A stretch of 64,000 nucleotides of DNA, from assembly GCA_026390595.1 (NCBI GenBank), contig JAPLFQ010000020.1, positions 248,001 to 312,000 of the forward strand, in the 5' to 3' direction. The notes beneath the pieces were generated by a model. It made no database searches. It had not been told where the DNA came from and saw only the letters and a program-made list of their open reading frames with translations. The position numbers and the translations under genes were made by a program. Below are positions 37,501 to 47,263 of the stretch, in pieces (within the stretch, counting starts at the first letter, position 1; each line of letters begins with the position of its first letter). This stretch comes from Ignavibacteriales bacterium (GTDB lineage Bacteria; Bacteroidota; Ignavibacteria; UBA10030).

Positions 37501-39324
37501 ATGCGTCGTTCACACATTAGTATCGCCAGCGTTGCATTCATTGTTCTCCTGCTTGGTGTGCTGCGTTCGTCCGCCGGCTTCGCATTCCAAATCGGCGGAG
37601 GTCCGAGTTCCAGCGCAGGAAAAGTGCGTGCTGAGTCGAAGCTCTCGGTCGACAAAGCCGCCGCGGGCTCCACGTTGAAAGCCGCGGTGATCCTGAAGAT
37701 TGCCGACGGATGGCACATCAATTCGAACACACCCACGTACGACTACCTCATCGCCACAAGCATCGAGCCGCCCCAGCGCGAGGGATTCATTGTGACGGAC
37801 CTACGTTACCCCAAGGGGGAGAAACTGAAATTCGGCTTCGCGGAAGATTCCCTCAGCGTCTACGAAGGCACGCCGGTCATCTTTCTCACAATCAAGCTTT
37901 CCTCGAAAGTCAGCGCCGGCTATGACACGCTGCGAGCCAAGCTTCAGGTCCAGGCGTGCAACGATCAGGTGTGTCTTGCCCCTGCCACAATCGACGTCAA
38001 CATGCCGATTGAGATCGTCGGGGAACACGAAAAGACTAATCCAATCAACGATGACGTCTTCTCCGCCTATTCTTCACAGGGCGCCTTGCCGGCAGCGACT
38101 TCACGGAGCGACATTGGCCAGTTGTTTGAAGAAAGAGGGACCTTCGTCGCGTTCCTCGCGATTTTTCTGATCGGACTCGCCCTGAACCTGACACCGTGCG
38201 TCTATCCTATGCTGTCCGTCACCGTGTCATTGTTCGGCGGTCAATCCGAAACAAACGCCATCAAGGTGTTTCTGAAAGCCGTGATGTACGTTCTGGGGAT
38301 AGCCACAATGTACACCGTGCTTGGAGTCAGCGCGGCGCTGAGCGGGACGCTCTTCGGCAGCTGGCTTCAAAGTCCATGGGTTCTCGGCGGCATCGGGGCG
38401 CTCCTCATCGGACTCGCCCTCAGCAGTTTCGGTCTCTACCAGATCCAAATGCCGTACTGGCTCACGAGCAAACTCGGCGGCACGACAGGAACTGGTATCA
38501 TCAGCTTGTACTTGTCGGGTCTTGTGGTCGGTGTGTTTGCGGCGCCATGCATCGGCCCTCCTGTCATCGCCCTGCTTACGCTTGTCAGTTCAAAAGCCGA
38601 CCCGGTCTTCGGGTTCTGGGTCTTCTTCACACTTTCGATCGGGCTCGGGTTTCCATATCTCATCCTCGGCACGTTCTCGGGAATGCTGAAGAAGATTCCC
38701 CGGTCTGGCGCGTGGCTGGTCTGGGTCGAGAGAATGTTCGGAGTGATCCTGAGCGCGGCAGGACTGTTTTATCTGGCGCTGGCATTCGTACCGAAACTCT
38801 CGGTGTTCGTGATACCAACCGCACTGATTCTCGGCGGCATCTATCTCGGATTTCTCGAGCCGTCCGGAAAAGAGAAGAAAGGCCTGCAGCGGTTTAAATG
38901 GGCGTTTGGCGTCCTCGCACTCGTATTCGGACTCGTGTCGGCAAACGCTCTGCGCGAAACCGGCATGACGTGGGAGAGCTTCTCTGAGGCGAGAGTCACT
39001 GAGGCGAAGAACCAGAACAGACCTGTTGTGATGGATTTCTATGCCGACTGGTGTATCCCGTGCCTGGAACTCGAGCACAAGACCTTTACTGACGCGGAGG
39101 TCATCAGCGGGACGAAAGACTTCGTACGGCTCAAAGTCGATCTCACGCATTTCGATTCGCCGGAATCCGAAGCACTGCGGAAGAAATTCAACATCTCCGG
39201 CGTGCCGACAATTGTGTTCATCGACAGGACAGGTCAAGAAGTAGCGAGTTCTCGCGTCGTCGGGTATCTCCCTCCGAAGGAATTCCTCGAAAAAGTGAAA
39301 CCTGTACTGGCGACGGGGTCATAG
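37501..39324 (+). CDS. dsbD: Thiol:disulfide interchange protein DsbD
   Basis: Carries electrons from cytoplasmic thioredoxin across the inner membrane to periplasmic partners such as the TlpA protein just upstream. After a signal peptide comes the N-terminal domain with a CNDQVCLAP cysteine pair, then eight or so spans of the DsbD core with one cysteine in LNLTPCVYPMLSV and the other in VFAAPCIGPPVIAL. The C-terminal thioredoxin domain has DFYADWCIPCLELE, and the cis-Pro region NISGVPTIVFID. All six redox cysteines are therefore present. The ATG at 37501 is preceded by AAGGAT; the total is 607 aa, typical. Confidence 0.95.
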   Translation: MRRSHISIASVAFIVLLLGVLRSSAGFAFQIGGGPSSSAGKVRAESKLSVDKAAAGSTLKAAVILKIADGWHINSNTPTYDYLIATSIEPPQREGFIVTDLRYPKGEKLKFGFAEDSLSVYEGTPVIFLTIKLSSKVSAGYDTLRAKLQVQACNDQVCLAPATIDVNMPIEIVGEHEKTNPINDDVFSAYSSQGALPAATSRSDIGQLFEERGTFVAFLAIFLIGLALNLTPCVYPMLSVTVSLFGGQSETNAIKVFLKAVMYVLGIATMYTVLGVSAALSGTLFGSWLQSPWVLGGIGALLIGLALSSFGLYQIQMPYWLTSKLGGTTGTGIISLYLSGLVVGVFAAPCIGPPVIALLTLVSSKADPVFGFWVFFTLSIGLGFPYLILGTFSGMLKKIPRSGAWLVWVERMFGVILSAAGLFYLALAFVPKLSVFVIPTALILGGIYLGFLEPSGKEKKGLQRFKWAFGVLALVFGLVSANALRETGMTWESFSEARVTEAKNQNRPVVMDFYADWCIPCLELEHKTFTDAEVISGTKDFVRLKVDLTHFDSPESEALRKKFNISGVPTIVFIDRTGQEVASSRVVGYLPPKEFLEKVKPVLATGS

Positions 39325-39574
39325 CAAATTGGAATGGAACCGTCTCTGTGCCGGCAATGCACAGATAACCGTTGGATCATCGAATAGAACACGGATACCA
39401 CAGATCGTACTGATGACCACAGATTTGTGCACGAGTGGTTGGTTCGAAGAGTCAGTGTAGTATTTACGCATACATCTTCCCTGCACACCAGTCACCCCCA
39501 CCTTTTCGCGAACCTTGGCAGACTGCAACTTTGCGCCGCCACCATGTGTTGCACGTAGGAAGACCCTATTCCCA

Positions 39575-41713
39575 ATGCACGAGCCAAACATCACTCAAAC
39601 CAGAAGACCCAACCGACTCCTCCAGGAAAAGAGCCCCTATCTTCTCCAGCACGCCTACAACCCTGTGGATTGGTTTCCGTGGGGCGACGAGGCATTTGAG
39701 AAAGCGCGACAGGAAGACAAGCCGATCTTCCTCTCTATCGGATACTCAACGTGCTATTGGTGCCATGTTATGGAACGAGAGGTTTTTGAGAACGAGACGA
39801 TCGCCGCGCTCATGAACCGGTTGGTCGTGCCGATCAAAGTCGACCGCGAGGAACGCCCCGACATCGACCGGATTTATATGTCGGCTCTGCAGGCGATGAG
39901 CGGCAGCGGCGGCTGGCCCATGTCGATGTTTCTGACACCCGATCTCAAGCCGTTCTTCGGCGCGACATACATCCCTCCCACCGAACGGCACGGCCGTGCA
40001 GGATTTCCTCAGATCCTCGAAAAAATATGCGAGGTCTGGTCATCCGATCGCCAGAAGGTTCTCGATGCTGCCGAAACGGCGAACGACTATCTGGTACGAC
40101 TCACCAAAGCGGAGGGCGGCGGCGTTGATCCCGATGAAGGTGCGCTTCAGTCGGCATTCGAGTCATTCCAGAAGAATTTTGATCATCACAATGCAGGATT
40201 CGGAGGAGCGCCAAAGTTTCCGCGCCCCGTGGCGCTGAATTTTCTTCTCAGATATCATGCGCGCAGCAAGAACCCGCGTGCACTCGATATGCCCCTTGAG
40301 ACCCTTTGCCGCATGGCACACGGCGGTATGTACGATCATATAGGGGGCGGATTTCACCGGTACTCGACCGACGATCGATGGCACGTGCCGCACTTCGAAA
40401 AAATGCTCTACGACCAGGCACAACTGGCGGTATCGTACGTTGAAGCATTTCAGATCACTCGCGAAACGTTCTTCAGAACGATCGCCATCGATATTCTCGA
40501 TTATGTCCTGCGTGATCTTACGCATCCTGACGGCGGCTTCTTCTCGGCAGAGGACGCCGAAAGCGCTCTTGATCAATCTGATCCCGCGGAGAAAGCGGAA
40601 GGGGCATTCTACGTCTGGACACAATCGGAGATCGAGACAATCCTCACACAAGAAGAAGCTCGGATCTGGTGCCGTAGCTACGGCGTCGAGGCAAACGGGA
40701 ACGTGAGCGACGATCCTCACTCCGTATTCCCTGGGAAGAACGTGCTTCACGTCATCCATACGCCTGCCGAGACCGCAATACAATTCTCTCTCACTGAGGA
40801 ACGAACGAAAGAGCTTCTGTGGTCAAGCAGGCAAAAACTGCGCGCCGCGAGAAACGGGCGGCCTCATTGTCACCTGGATGATAAGATACTGACCTCCTGG
40901 AACGGGATGATGATCACCGCACTCGCAAAGGCCTACCAGGTGCTCGGAGATATCCGGTATCTTCACGCCGCCGAGAAATCAGCCGCATTCGTCCTGAGCC
41001 ATGTCAGCAGCACGTCAACTGGCGGATTGTATCACCGGTATCGCGACGGCGAGGCGCGGATCGAGGGACAGCTTGACGACTATGCTTTCTTCGTTCAGGC
41101 TCTTATCGATCTGTACGAAGCAAGTTTCAGCATCGGGTGGCTGAAGGAGGCATTGAGACTTGCGGAGGATCAAAACCGGATATTCTATGATAGGGACAAC
41201 GGGGGATTCTTCGATACTTCGGGCAACGACCCGTCAATACTTGTCCGCACGAAAGAATGGTACGACGGCGCAGAGCCTTCCGGCAATGCGATAGCAATTC
41301 TCAATCTGCTTCGCCTGACTCAGTTCACGAACAACCAGGAATGGGAAGCGATGGCGAGGAAGTCTCTCTCATTCTTCGGAGAGAGGCTTTCCAACGCGGG
41401 GCAGGCAATGCCTCAGATGCTGGTCGCTCTCGACTTCGGACTTTCGAAGCCGAAGCAGATTATCATCGCGGGCAACGCTGGCGATCCCGACACAGAGACG
41501 ATGCTCCACGCCATTCAGTCGCACTTTGTACCCAACAAGGTCTTGATGCTCGCCGATGCTGGTGACGGCCAGGCCGAGCTCTCGAGACTCCTTCCCATCA
41601 TCGGCTCTCTCAAGAAGTTGGAAGGACGTACGACGGCGTACATCTGCGAGAACTACACTTGTCAGCTCCCGACTTCTGATCCTGCGGAGATAGTGAAGAT
41701 TCTCGCGCCGTAG
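39575..41713 (+). CDS. YyaL/SSP411-type thioredoxin-domain protein with (alpha/alpha)6 barrel
   Basis: A 712-residue cytoplasmic protein. The N-terminal DUF255 thioredoxin-like domain has the family signature [21 protein letters not shown] and the redox-like [12 protein letters not shown], then [13 protein letters not shown] and [20 protein letters not shown]. The rest is a six-hairpin glycosidase-like barrel with [61 protein letters not shown] and PSGNAIA. Known members (YyaL, SPATA20) have no settled reaction, though some resemble N-acylglucosamine 2-epimerases. The ATG at 39575 is preferred over an upstream start because of the AGGAAG site. It follows dsbD by 250 bases. Confidence 0.93.
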   Translation: MHEPNITQTRRPNRLLQEKSPYLLQHAYNPVDWFPWGDEAFEKARQEDKPIFLSIGYSTCYWCHVMEREVFENETIAALMNRLVVPIKVDREERPDIDRIYMSALQAMSGSGGWPMSMFLTPDLKPFFGATYIPPTERHGRAGFPQILEKICEVWSSDRQKVLDAAETANDYLVRLTKAEGGGVDPDEGALQSAFESFQKNFDHHNAGFGGAPKFPRPVALNFLLRYHARSKNPRALDMPLETLCRMAHGGMYDHIGGGFHRYSTDDRWHVPHFEKMLYDQAQLAVSYVEAFQITRETFFRTIAIDILDYVLRDLTHPDGGFFSAEDAESALDQSDPAEKAEGAFYVWTQSEIETILTQEEARIWCRSYGVEANGNVSDDPHSVFPGKNVLHVIHTPAETAIQFSLTEERTKELLWSSRQKLRAARNGRPHCHLDDKILTSWNGMMITALAKAYQVLGDIRYLHAAEKSAAFVLSHVSSTSTGGLYHRYRDGEARIEGQLDDYAFFVQALIDLYEASFSIGWLKEALRLAEDQNRIFYDRDNGGFFDTSGNDPSILVRTKEWYDGAEPSGNAIAILNLLRLTQFTNNQEWEAMARKSLSFFGERLSNAGQAMPQMLVALDFGLSKPKQIIIAGNAGDPDTETMLHAIQSHFVPNKVLMLADAGDGQAELSRLLPIIGSLKKLEGRTTAYICENYTCQLPTSDPAEIVKILAP

Positions 41714-41976
41714 TGGACATAGCTTTCAGGAGCTGGCCGCCGCGAATTGGAGCCCTACTCCTCTTTTCGTCTGTTCGCTTACCCTCCTCAATCTATCGCA
41801 GTTCCAACGTCTTGATCCCGTCATCCTCACCAATTCCAGCATTCTTGAAACTGATTCTCAGAAGCCGGACATCATCTTGCACCCGCTCAAAGGATTTGTT
41901 ACTTTGTATTGTGAGTTCGTGAGTCGATCGTGCGTTACGACATTGTCACATGCTCATCGAAAGAAGGTGTGGTGTC

Positions 41977-43218
41977 ATGAGAAAGACGAATATTACTCTT
42001 AGCGCGATTCTGCTTGTCGTAACACTTGGCTGCAGAGACCTCGGCACGCCATCCGATGCACAACAAGGTCAGTCTCGCCCACTTACATCACTGGAGCAAT
42101 CCCTTGTCGCTTCCGATAACGCATTCGGATTTACCCTTTTCGCCGCAGTCAATAGAAGTGAGCCAGCGAAGAACCTCTTCATCTCGCCTGTAAGCGTCTC
42201 AATGGCTCTCGGGATGACGATGAACGGAGCACGCGGCACTACGAAGGACGCCATGGCGCGGACACTTGAGTTCGGCGGGCTATCCCAATACGACATCAAC
42301 ACGTCCTATAAAAGCCTCATCGCGCTTCTCACCGGTCTTGATCCGAAGGTCAAGTTCCAGATTGCGAACTCGATCTGGCACCGGCCAGAATTGAACGTCG
42401 AGCAGAATTTCAAGGATCTGAACAAGGACAACTTCAATGCGGAGGTCAACAGCCTGGATTTCAGCGATCCGATGGCAGCGAAGACGATTAACGGATGGGT
42501 GGACCGGAACACGAATGGGAAAATCAAAGAGATCGTCCCTGATCCGATTCCGGCTGATCTCGTGATGTACTTGATCAATGCCATCTATTTCAAAGGGACA
42601 TGGACGTACCGCTTCGACTCGACCCAGACACGAAACGAATCATTCACAGTTTCAGACGGTTCCAGGAAAACCTGCAGAATGATGTCCCAGGGGGGCACTT
42701 TCTCCTACTACGGCGACGATGAGATCCAGGCCGTCGATCTGCCGTACGGTGATGCGGGTTTCAGTGCGACGGTTCTCCTGCCGAAGTCCGGGACCAACAT
42801 CGAGAGTTTTGCCGGCGCATTGACCCAGCAACAGTGGAACACCTGGATCGGGCGGATGAACAAAGCGAAGGGCGACATCTACCTCCCGAAATTCAAGCTC
42901 GAGTACAAGAAGAAACTCAACGATATGCTCATAGCGATGGGCATGACCGTCGCATTTTCCCCCGGCATTGCGGACTTCAGAGATATCGACCAGCGCGGCG
43001 GACCCTTCATCAGCGAGGTGATGCACAAGACGTTCGTGCAGGTTGATGAAGAAGGGACTGAAGCGGCCGCCGTGACTTCCGTCGGCGTGTCTCGAACCAG
43101 CATAGGCCCGGCCGACAATTTCACCATGCGGGTCGATCGCCCGTTTCTGATCGTGATCCGCGAGCATCACTCAGGAACGATCCTTTTCATCGGAAAGGTT
43201 GTAGATCCGACCCTGTAA
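41977..43218 (+). CDS. Serpin-family serine protease inhibitor, lipoprotein
   Basis: A 413-residue exported inhibitor. The signal ends in a lipobox (LLVVTLGC), so it should be lipid-anchored. Serpin hallmarks are clear: FAAVNRSEPAKNLFISPVSVSMALGMTMNGARGTT, INGWVDRNTNGKIKEIV, LINAIYFKGTWTYRFD, EVMHKTFVQVDEEGTEAAAV and the C-terminal VDRPFLIVIREHHSGTILFIGKV. The hinge GTEAAAVTSVG is compatible with an inhibitory, mobile reactive loop; counting from it puts P1-P1' near Thr-Ser within VSRTSIG, with Arg one residue earlier. Bacterial serpins are patchily distributed and usually defend against proteases of host or neighbours. A GAAGGTG site precedes the ATG. Confidence 0.95.
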   Translation: MRKTNITLSAILLVVTLGCRDLGTPSDAQQGQSRPLTSLEQSLVASDNAFGFTLFAAVNRSEPAKNLFISPVSVSMALGMTMNGARGTTKDAMARTLEFGGLSQYDINTSYKSLIALLTGLDPKVKFQIANSIWHRPELNVEQNFKDLNKDNFNAEVNSLDFSDPMAAKTINGWVDRNTNGKIKEIVPDPIPADLVMYLINAIYFKGTWTYRFDSTQTRNESFTVSDGSRKTCRMMSQGGTFSYYGDDEIQAVDLPYGDAGFSATVLLPKSGTNIESFAGALTQQQWNTWIGRMNKAKGDIYLPKFKLEYKKKLNDMLIAMGMTVAFSPGIADFRDIDQRGGPFISEVMHKTFVQVDEEGTEAAAVTSVGVSRTSIGPADNFTMRVDRPFLIVIREHHSGTILFIGKVVDPTL

Positions 43219-43266
43219 CGCAGTCAGCAACGAATAGTATTGAATCTGGAATGAAAGGAGTCTCCC

Positions 43267-43491
43267 CTGCCTGACAATCTCTTGCTCATGGTTTTCGGTA
43301 CACTCACCGCCATCGGCCTGATCGTGGCCGTCATTTGCCTTGTCTTCGCTCTGAAGAACGCCCGGAAGCCCGAAGGTGAGCTCAAAATGGCCTTCTGGTC
43401 CTTTGGGGCACTGGCGGGACTCGTGTTTTCGGGAATGTCCTTCGCTTACTTCATTGTCCCCATCCTTCTCAACCAGTGGTTCCACAAGTAG
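43267..43491 (+). CDS. Small two-span membrane protein, unknown
   Basis: A short protein of about 74 residues with two hydrophobic segments (TLTAIGLIVAVICLVFAL and WSFGALAGLVFSGMSFAYFIVPIL) separated by a basic/polar loop (KNARKPEGELK), ending in NQWFHK. It lies between the serpin and the GH47 gene. The start is unusual: AAGGAG at 43255-43260 is six bases from a CTG at 43267 (PDNLLLMVFG...), while TTG at 43282 and ATG at 43288 are too far from it. I do not recognise the family; the small size and context leave function open. Confidence 0.6.
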   Translation: MPDNLLLMVFGTLTAIGLIVAVICLVFALKNARKPEGELKMAFWSFGALAGLVFSGMSFAYFIVPILLNQWFHK

Positions 43492-43519
43492 TTCTCATCA
43501 CAGGACTCAAGAGTGCTCA

Positions 43520-44878
43520 ATGAAAACCACATCGCTGATTCTTGCTCTGTTCTTCATCACGCTCCTGCTTTCCTCATGCTCGTCGGATCAGGCAATTCGG
43601 TCCGAGAAGACGCAGCTGTCAAATGAGGTCCGCCAGGAGTTCCTTCATTCCTGGAACGCGTACAAGAAATATGCCTGGGGAAGCGATATGCTCCGTCCCG
43701 TGTCCAAGACTTCTCTGAATTGGTATAAGAACACCCTGCTCATGACTCCGCTGGACGCACTCGACACGATGATCCTCATGGGATTCAAGGAAGAAGCCGA
43801 TGCGACGCGCGAGTACATCGCCACGCATCTCTCACTCGACCAGGACATCTACGTCAAGAACTTCGAGATTTCCATCCGCTTGCTCGGCGGTCTGCTCGCG
43901 AACTACCAGCTCACCGGGGATGACCGGCTGCTCAAACTTGCCGATGATCTTGGGGCGCGATTGATGCCAGTTTTCAAATCGCCGACCGGCATTCCGTACG
44001 TGGATGTCAATCTGAAAACGGGGGCAGTGCGCGGGACGCGGACGAATCCGGCCGAGGTGGGAACGCTGCTCATCGAATTCGGGACGTTGAGTAAACTGAC
44101 AGGCAAGCAGAAGTACTACGATGCGGCGAAGAACGCTGCGCTGCAGATCTACATGCGTCGTTCTTCCATCGGATTGGTCGGGACCTGGATCGATTGCGAG
44201 ACAGGGCTATGGCTCGATGCCGACAGCCATGTCAGCGCGTGCATCGATTCCTACTATGAGTACCTCTTGAAATCCGCCATCCTGTTCGACGACAAAGAGA
44301 TGAAAGAAGCGTGGGAAACGAGCAAAATTGCCGTCGCCAGATATCTGGCCGACGAAGCCCCGAGCGGCTATTGGATCGGCCATGCCGACATGAACACCGG
44401 CAAGCGGACGCATACCTGGTTCGGATTGCTTGATGCCTTCTATCCGGCGGTACTTGCGCTGTCCGGCGACGTCACCACGGCGGCCAGGCTCGAGGAGTCG
44501 TGCTTCAAAATGTGGAACAAGTACGGCATCGAACCCGATGTGTTCGATTATGTCAAAATGGACACAGTCAGCGCGCGTTATCAACTCAACCCCGAGATCA
44601 TGGAATCGGCCTACTACCTGTACCATTACACGAATGACCCGCGGTACATCGAAATGGGGAAAACATTTCTGAAGAACCTGAAACAGCACTGTAGAATGGA
44701 TGAGGGATATTCGGGACTCCGGAACGTCGCAACAAAGGATCGGACCGACCTGATGGAGAGCTACTTCCTCGCAGAGACCTGGAAATACCTCTACCTTCTG
44801 TTTGCTCCTCCCGAAACGCTCGAATTCGGCAAGGTGGTCTTCAATACGGAAGCACATCCGATAAGGAAAACCTGGTAG
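43520..44878 (+). CDS. GH47 class I alpha-1,2-mannosidase lipoprotein
   Basis: A 452-residue exported enzyme with a lipobox (ITLLLSSC). It matches GH47, the family of ER/Golgi processing alpha-mannosidases: SWNAYKKYAWGSDMLRPVSK, LDTMILMGFKEEAD, FEISIRLLGGLLANYQLTGD, NPAEVGTLLIEFGTLSKLTG, DSYYEYLLKSAILFDD, HTWFGLLDAFYPAVLAL, LNPEIMESAYYLYHYTNDP, DLMESYFLAETWKYLYLLF and the calcium-binding VFNTEAHPI. The acidic residues expected at the active site and the terminal Thr are in place. GH47 is mainly eukaryotic, with scattered bacterial members such as Caulobacter. It should trim alpha-1,2-mannose outside the cell. It follows a serpin gene, another family typical of eukaryotes. Confidence 0.93.
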   Translation: MKTTSLILALFFITLLLSSCSSDQAIRSEKTQLSNEVRQEFLHSWNAYKKYAWGSDMLRPVSKTSLNWYKNTLLMTPLDALDTMILMGFKEEADATREYIATHLSLDQDIYVKNFEISIRLLGGLLANYQLTGDDRLLKLADDLGARLMPVFKSPTGIPYVDVNLKTGAVRGTRTNPAEVGTLLIEFGTLSKLTGKQKYYDAAKNAALQIYMRRSSIGLVGTWIDCETGLWLDADSHVSACIDSYYEYLLKSAILFDDKEMKEAWETSKIAVARYLADEAPSGYWIGHADMNTGKRTHTWFGLLDAFYPAVLALSGDVTTAARLEESCFKMWNKYGIEPDVFDYVKMDTVSARYQLNPEIMESAYYLYHYTNDPRYIEMGKTFLKNLKQHCRMDEGYSGLRNVATKDRTDLMESYFLAETWKYLYLLFAPPETLEFGKVVFNTEAHPIRKTW

Positions 44879-44914
44879 TTCGTTCATTTGGTGAATGGTT
44901 AATTGGTGGGTTTG

Positions 44915-45382
44915 ATGCGAAGGACTTTTCTTTCGGTCACAGTATTGATGCTCCTGGCCGGATCTGCGTTTTCACAGATCACGGCCGACAAGGCAATCGG
45001 GCTCATCGACGAACTGCCGGTGTCGAGACTTGATTCGGCATTGCCGAAGACTCCTTTCATCCTTTGGCTGAAAGAACTCCTCGGCGGTACTCCGCATGTG
45101 CAATGGGAACTGAACGACTGCGGCACACTGACAGGCGTCCCGACAGTCGATGACACGCGGGACGTACCCTCCTGCATGGAAGCCACCGTGATGCTGACGG
45201 GAGAGAGAATTCTCGGCATCGCGATTTTCGTGGGGACCGAGAGCAAGGGAATATCCCAGAATCCACGGGTCGCCAATATCTATATCGAGAAAGATGGTGA
45301 GATCATGTATTTCAAACGGCTCAGTGAGTTGGAGAAAGCGCTGAGCCTCAGCGGCAAGAAGCCGGGCAGCGACGACAGATAG
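44915..45382 (+). CDS. Small secreted protein, paralogue of the one at 47264
   Basis: A 155-residue exported protein of unknown function: signal peptide RTFLSVTVLMLLAGSAFSQ, then a short mature domain. It shares a clear pattern with the protein at 47264-47713: LDSxLPKTxFxxW, WExNDCGxxTGVxxVDxxRDxPxC, a GIAIxVGTExKG segment and an ending with IKRL or FKRL. Two cysteines (NDCG and PSCME) are conserved in both and may form a disulfide. The ATG at 44915 sits directly before the signal; further upstream TTG/GTG codons are possible. The hairpin CTTGATC-GAA-GATCAAG (45394-45410) just after the stop has no U-tract and is only a weak terminator candidate. Confidence 0.75.
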   Translation: MRRTFLSVTVLMLLAGSAFSQITADKAIGLIDELPVSRLDSALPKTPFILWLKELLGGTPHVQWELNDCGTLTGVPTVDDTRDVPSCMEATVMLTGERILGIAIFVGTESKGISQNPRVANIYIEKDGEIMYFKRLSELEKALSLSGKKPGSDDR

Positions 45383-45463
45383 TCTGGCCTCACCTTGATC
45401 GAAGATCAAGCCGACCTGTCAGCCTGATCTCAACTAACCGTTCGAAGATGTTCAGAGGATCCC

Positions 45464-45631
45464 ATGGCGAAAACGCAAGATGACAAACCCATCACCATCC
45501 GCTGCCCCAATTGCAGGCGTGAAGGTGAACCGGACTACAACGAGACCACGAAACGATATGTGTGTTCGGTTTGCGCTGCACACGTTGACGCTCAGGTTCT
45601 CATAGCGAAAAGGAAGCGCGGACTAAAATAA
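45464..45631 (+). CDS. Small zinc-ribbon protein (55 aa)
   Basis: A 55-codon gene. The product has a four-cysteine zinc ribbon: TIRCPNCRREGEPDYNE then RYVCSVCAAHVDAQVL, and a basic tail (IAKRKRGLK). AGAGGA lies four bases ahead of the ATG. Codon use matches the neighbours and the paired CxxC motifs make it a credible gene. Similar short zinc-ribbon proteins occur widely, with no assigned role; RNA or protein binding is a guess only. Confidence 0.65.
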   Translation: MAKTQDDKPITIRCPNCRREGEPDYNETTKRYVCSVCAAHVDAQVLIAKRKRGLK

Positions 45632-45680
45632 CCTCTGCCATGTTCTGCATCATGGGAGGCTCTCGACGAAGGAGTCCCTT

Positions 45681-47243
45681 ATGGACGATGAGATCACACA
45701 CCGGGAGACGTCTTCAACGTACCTGATAGTCCCCCTCTCGATAGCATTGGCCCAGCTCGTGATCCAGATGCTGTTTCACGGGAACTACGGGTACTTCCGC
45801 GACGAGCTCTACTACATCGCGGGCAGCAAACATCTTGCCTTCGGATACGTTGATCAGCCGCCGCTTTCACTCCTGATACTCACCGCAGTGCGGTGGGTAC
45901 TCGGAGATTCGCTTCACGCTATCCGCTTCCTCCCCGCGCTCGCCATCTCTGCCACGGCGATTCTTGCCGCCCTCATGGCCCTCCGGCTCGGAGGCGGCCG
46001 ATTCGCCTCGGTGCTTGCGGCTCTCTGCGTCGTTGCCGCCCCCGTTCTGCTCGGCCAAGGCAGATACTTTTCGATGAACTCATTTGATGTGCTCTTCTGG
46101 GGCGCGGCCTGCTACGTGGTCATCAGAATTCTGACGGACGACACTCCGAAGCTCTGGCTCCTGTTCGGGTTGGTGGTTGGCTTGGGACTGCAGAACAAGT
46201 ACTCGATTGGATTTCTGTGTATCGGACTCTTCGCAGGGCTCATCCTGACCCCGGACCGGAAGCATCTCGCCACGAAATGGTTCTGGCTCGGAGTGTTGAC
46301 TGCTTCGCTGCTGTTTCTTCCTCACGTTGTTTGGGAACTGAAAAACGGGTGGCCTTCTCTCGAGTTTATGCGCAACGCGAGTCAGTTGAAAAATACGCCC
46401 ACCACGCTTCTGGATTTTTCCGCATTGCAGCTTCGGGAACTCAACTACTTCTGCGCTCCCATCTGGATCCTCGGCCTTACCTACTTCTTTTTTGATTCTG
46501 CCGGACGCCGGCATCGCGCACTTGCCTGGACCTACGTGGTTGTTTTCATCATTATGGTCGCCGGAAACGGAAAGGCGTACTACCTCTCTCCCATTTACCC
46601 CATGCTGTTTGCCGGAGGGTCCGTGTTCTTTGAACGTCTTACAGCCAAAGCTTCAGGGCGTTGGATCAAATCCGTAACGGTTGCAGGGATACTGTTGTTG
46701 ATGGCGATCAGCACACCATTCGCGGTTCCCGTACTCCCCGTCGAGACGCTCATCGCATACCAGGACTTCCTCGGCCTTAAACCGCGTGCGGATGAACGGA
46801 CTTCGCTCGGTGTGCTGCCGCAGCACTACGCTGATGAATTCGGATGGGAGGAAATGGTGGCAGTCATCGCCTCTGCGTATCACAAACTGACACCGGAGGA
46901 GCAAGCGAAGTGCGTCATTTACGTCAGGAACTACGGCGAAGCCGGTGCAGTGGATTTCTTCGGACCGAAATACGGGTTGCCCAACGCCCTGTGTGCGCAC
47001 AACAGCTATTGGTATTGGGGACCGGGAGAGAAGACCGGAGATGTTGCGATCATCATGGGCGGGAGGAGAAATCTCCAGGAAAATCTTGCGGATTTGACGA
47101 GAGTGTACCGGAACGTCGAACTTGCAGGGACCACGAAGCTCGAATACTCGATGCCGTATGAGAACGGAAGGCAGATTTTCATCTGCAAGGGAATGAACAC
47201 GACATTCCAGAAGTTGTGGCCCGAAGAACGGTTCTTTATCTAA
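45681..47243 (+). CDS. GT39/ArnT-like membrane glycosyltransferase
   Basis: A 520-residue polytopic membrane protein of the PMT_2 (GT-C) type. The first loop carries the conserved FRDELYYIAGSKHLAFGYVD with Asp-Glu in the usual place, followed by QPPLSLLILTAVRWVLGDS, AIRFLPALAISATAILAALM and about ten more spans. Members transfer a sugar from a lipid-linked donor to a protein or lipid A outside the membrane. The C-terminal 130 residues are soluble and hold YYADEFGWEEMV-like and HNSYWYWGPGEKTGDVAI segments. AAGGAG precedes the ATG. The GH47 mannosidase nearby makes a mannose link tempting, but donor identity cannot be read. Confidence 0.87.
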   Translation: MDDEITHRETSSTYLIVPLSIALAQLVIQMLFHGNYGYFRDELYYIAGSKHLAFGYVDQPPLSLLILTAVRWVLGDSLHAIRFLPALAISATAILAALMALRLGGGRFASVLAALCVVAAPVLLGQGRYFSMNSFDVLFWGAACYVVIRILTDDTPKLWLLFGLVVGLGLQNKYSIGFLCIGLFAGLILTPDRKHLATKWFWLGVLTASLLFLPHVVWELKNGWPSLEFMRNASQLKNTPTTLLDFSALQLRELNYFCAPIWILGLTYFFFDSAGRRHRALAWTYVVVFIIMVAGNGKAYYLSPIYPMLFAGGSVFFERLTAKASGRWIKSVTVAGILLLMAISTPFAVPVLPVETLIAYQDFLGLKPRADERTSLGVLPQHYADEFGWEEMVAVIASAYHKLTPEEQAKCVIYVRNYGEAGAVDFFGPKYGLPNALCAHNSYWYWGPGEKTGDVAIIMGGRRNLQENLADLTRVYRNVELAGTTKLEYSMPYENGRQIFICKGMNTTFQKLWPEERFFI

Positions 47244-47263
47244 TGCGGACGGAATCATCAGCT

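Noticed and set aside
36723-37736. 337-codon minus-strand frame over tlpA and the start of dsbD
   Set aside because: Both plus-strand genes have clear motifs and ribosome sites; this frame has none.
39388-39425. AACACGGATACCACAGAT...GACCACAGATTT, like a common intergenic ACACGGAT/ACAGATT repeat
   Set aside because: Only one degenerate copy in the window; cannot be shown to be a repeat from here.
45394-45410. CTTGATC-GAA-GATCAAG hairpin as a terminator
   Set aside because: Good stem but no U-tract; left as a note under the neighbouring gene.
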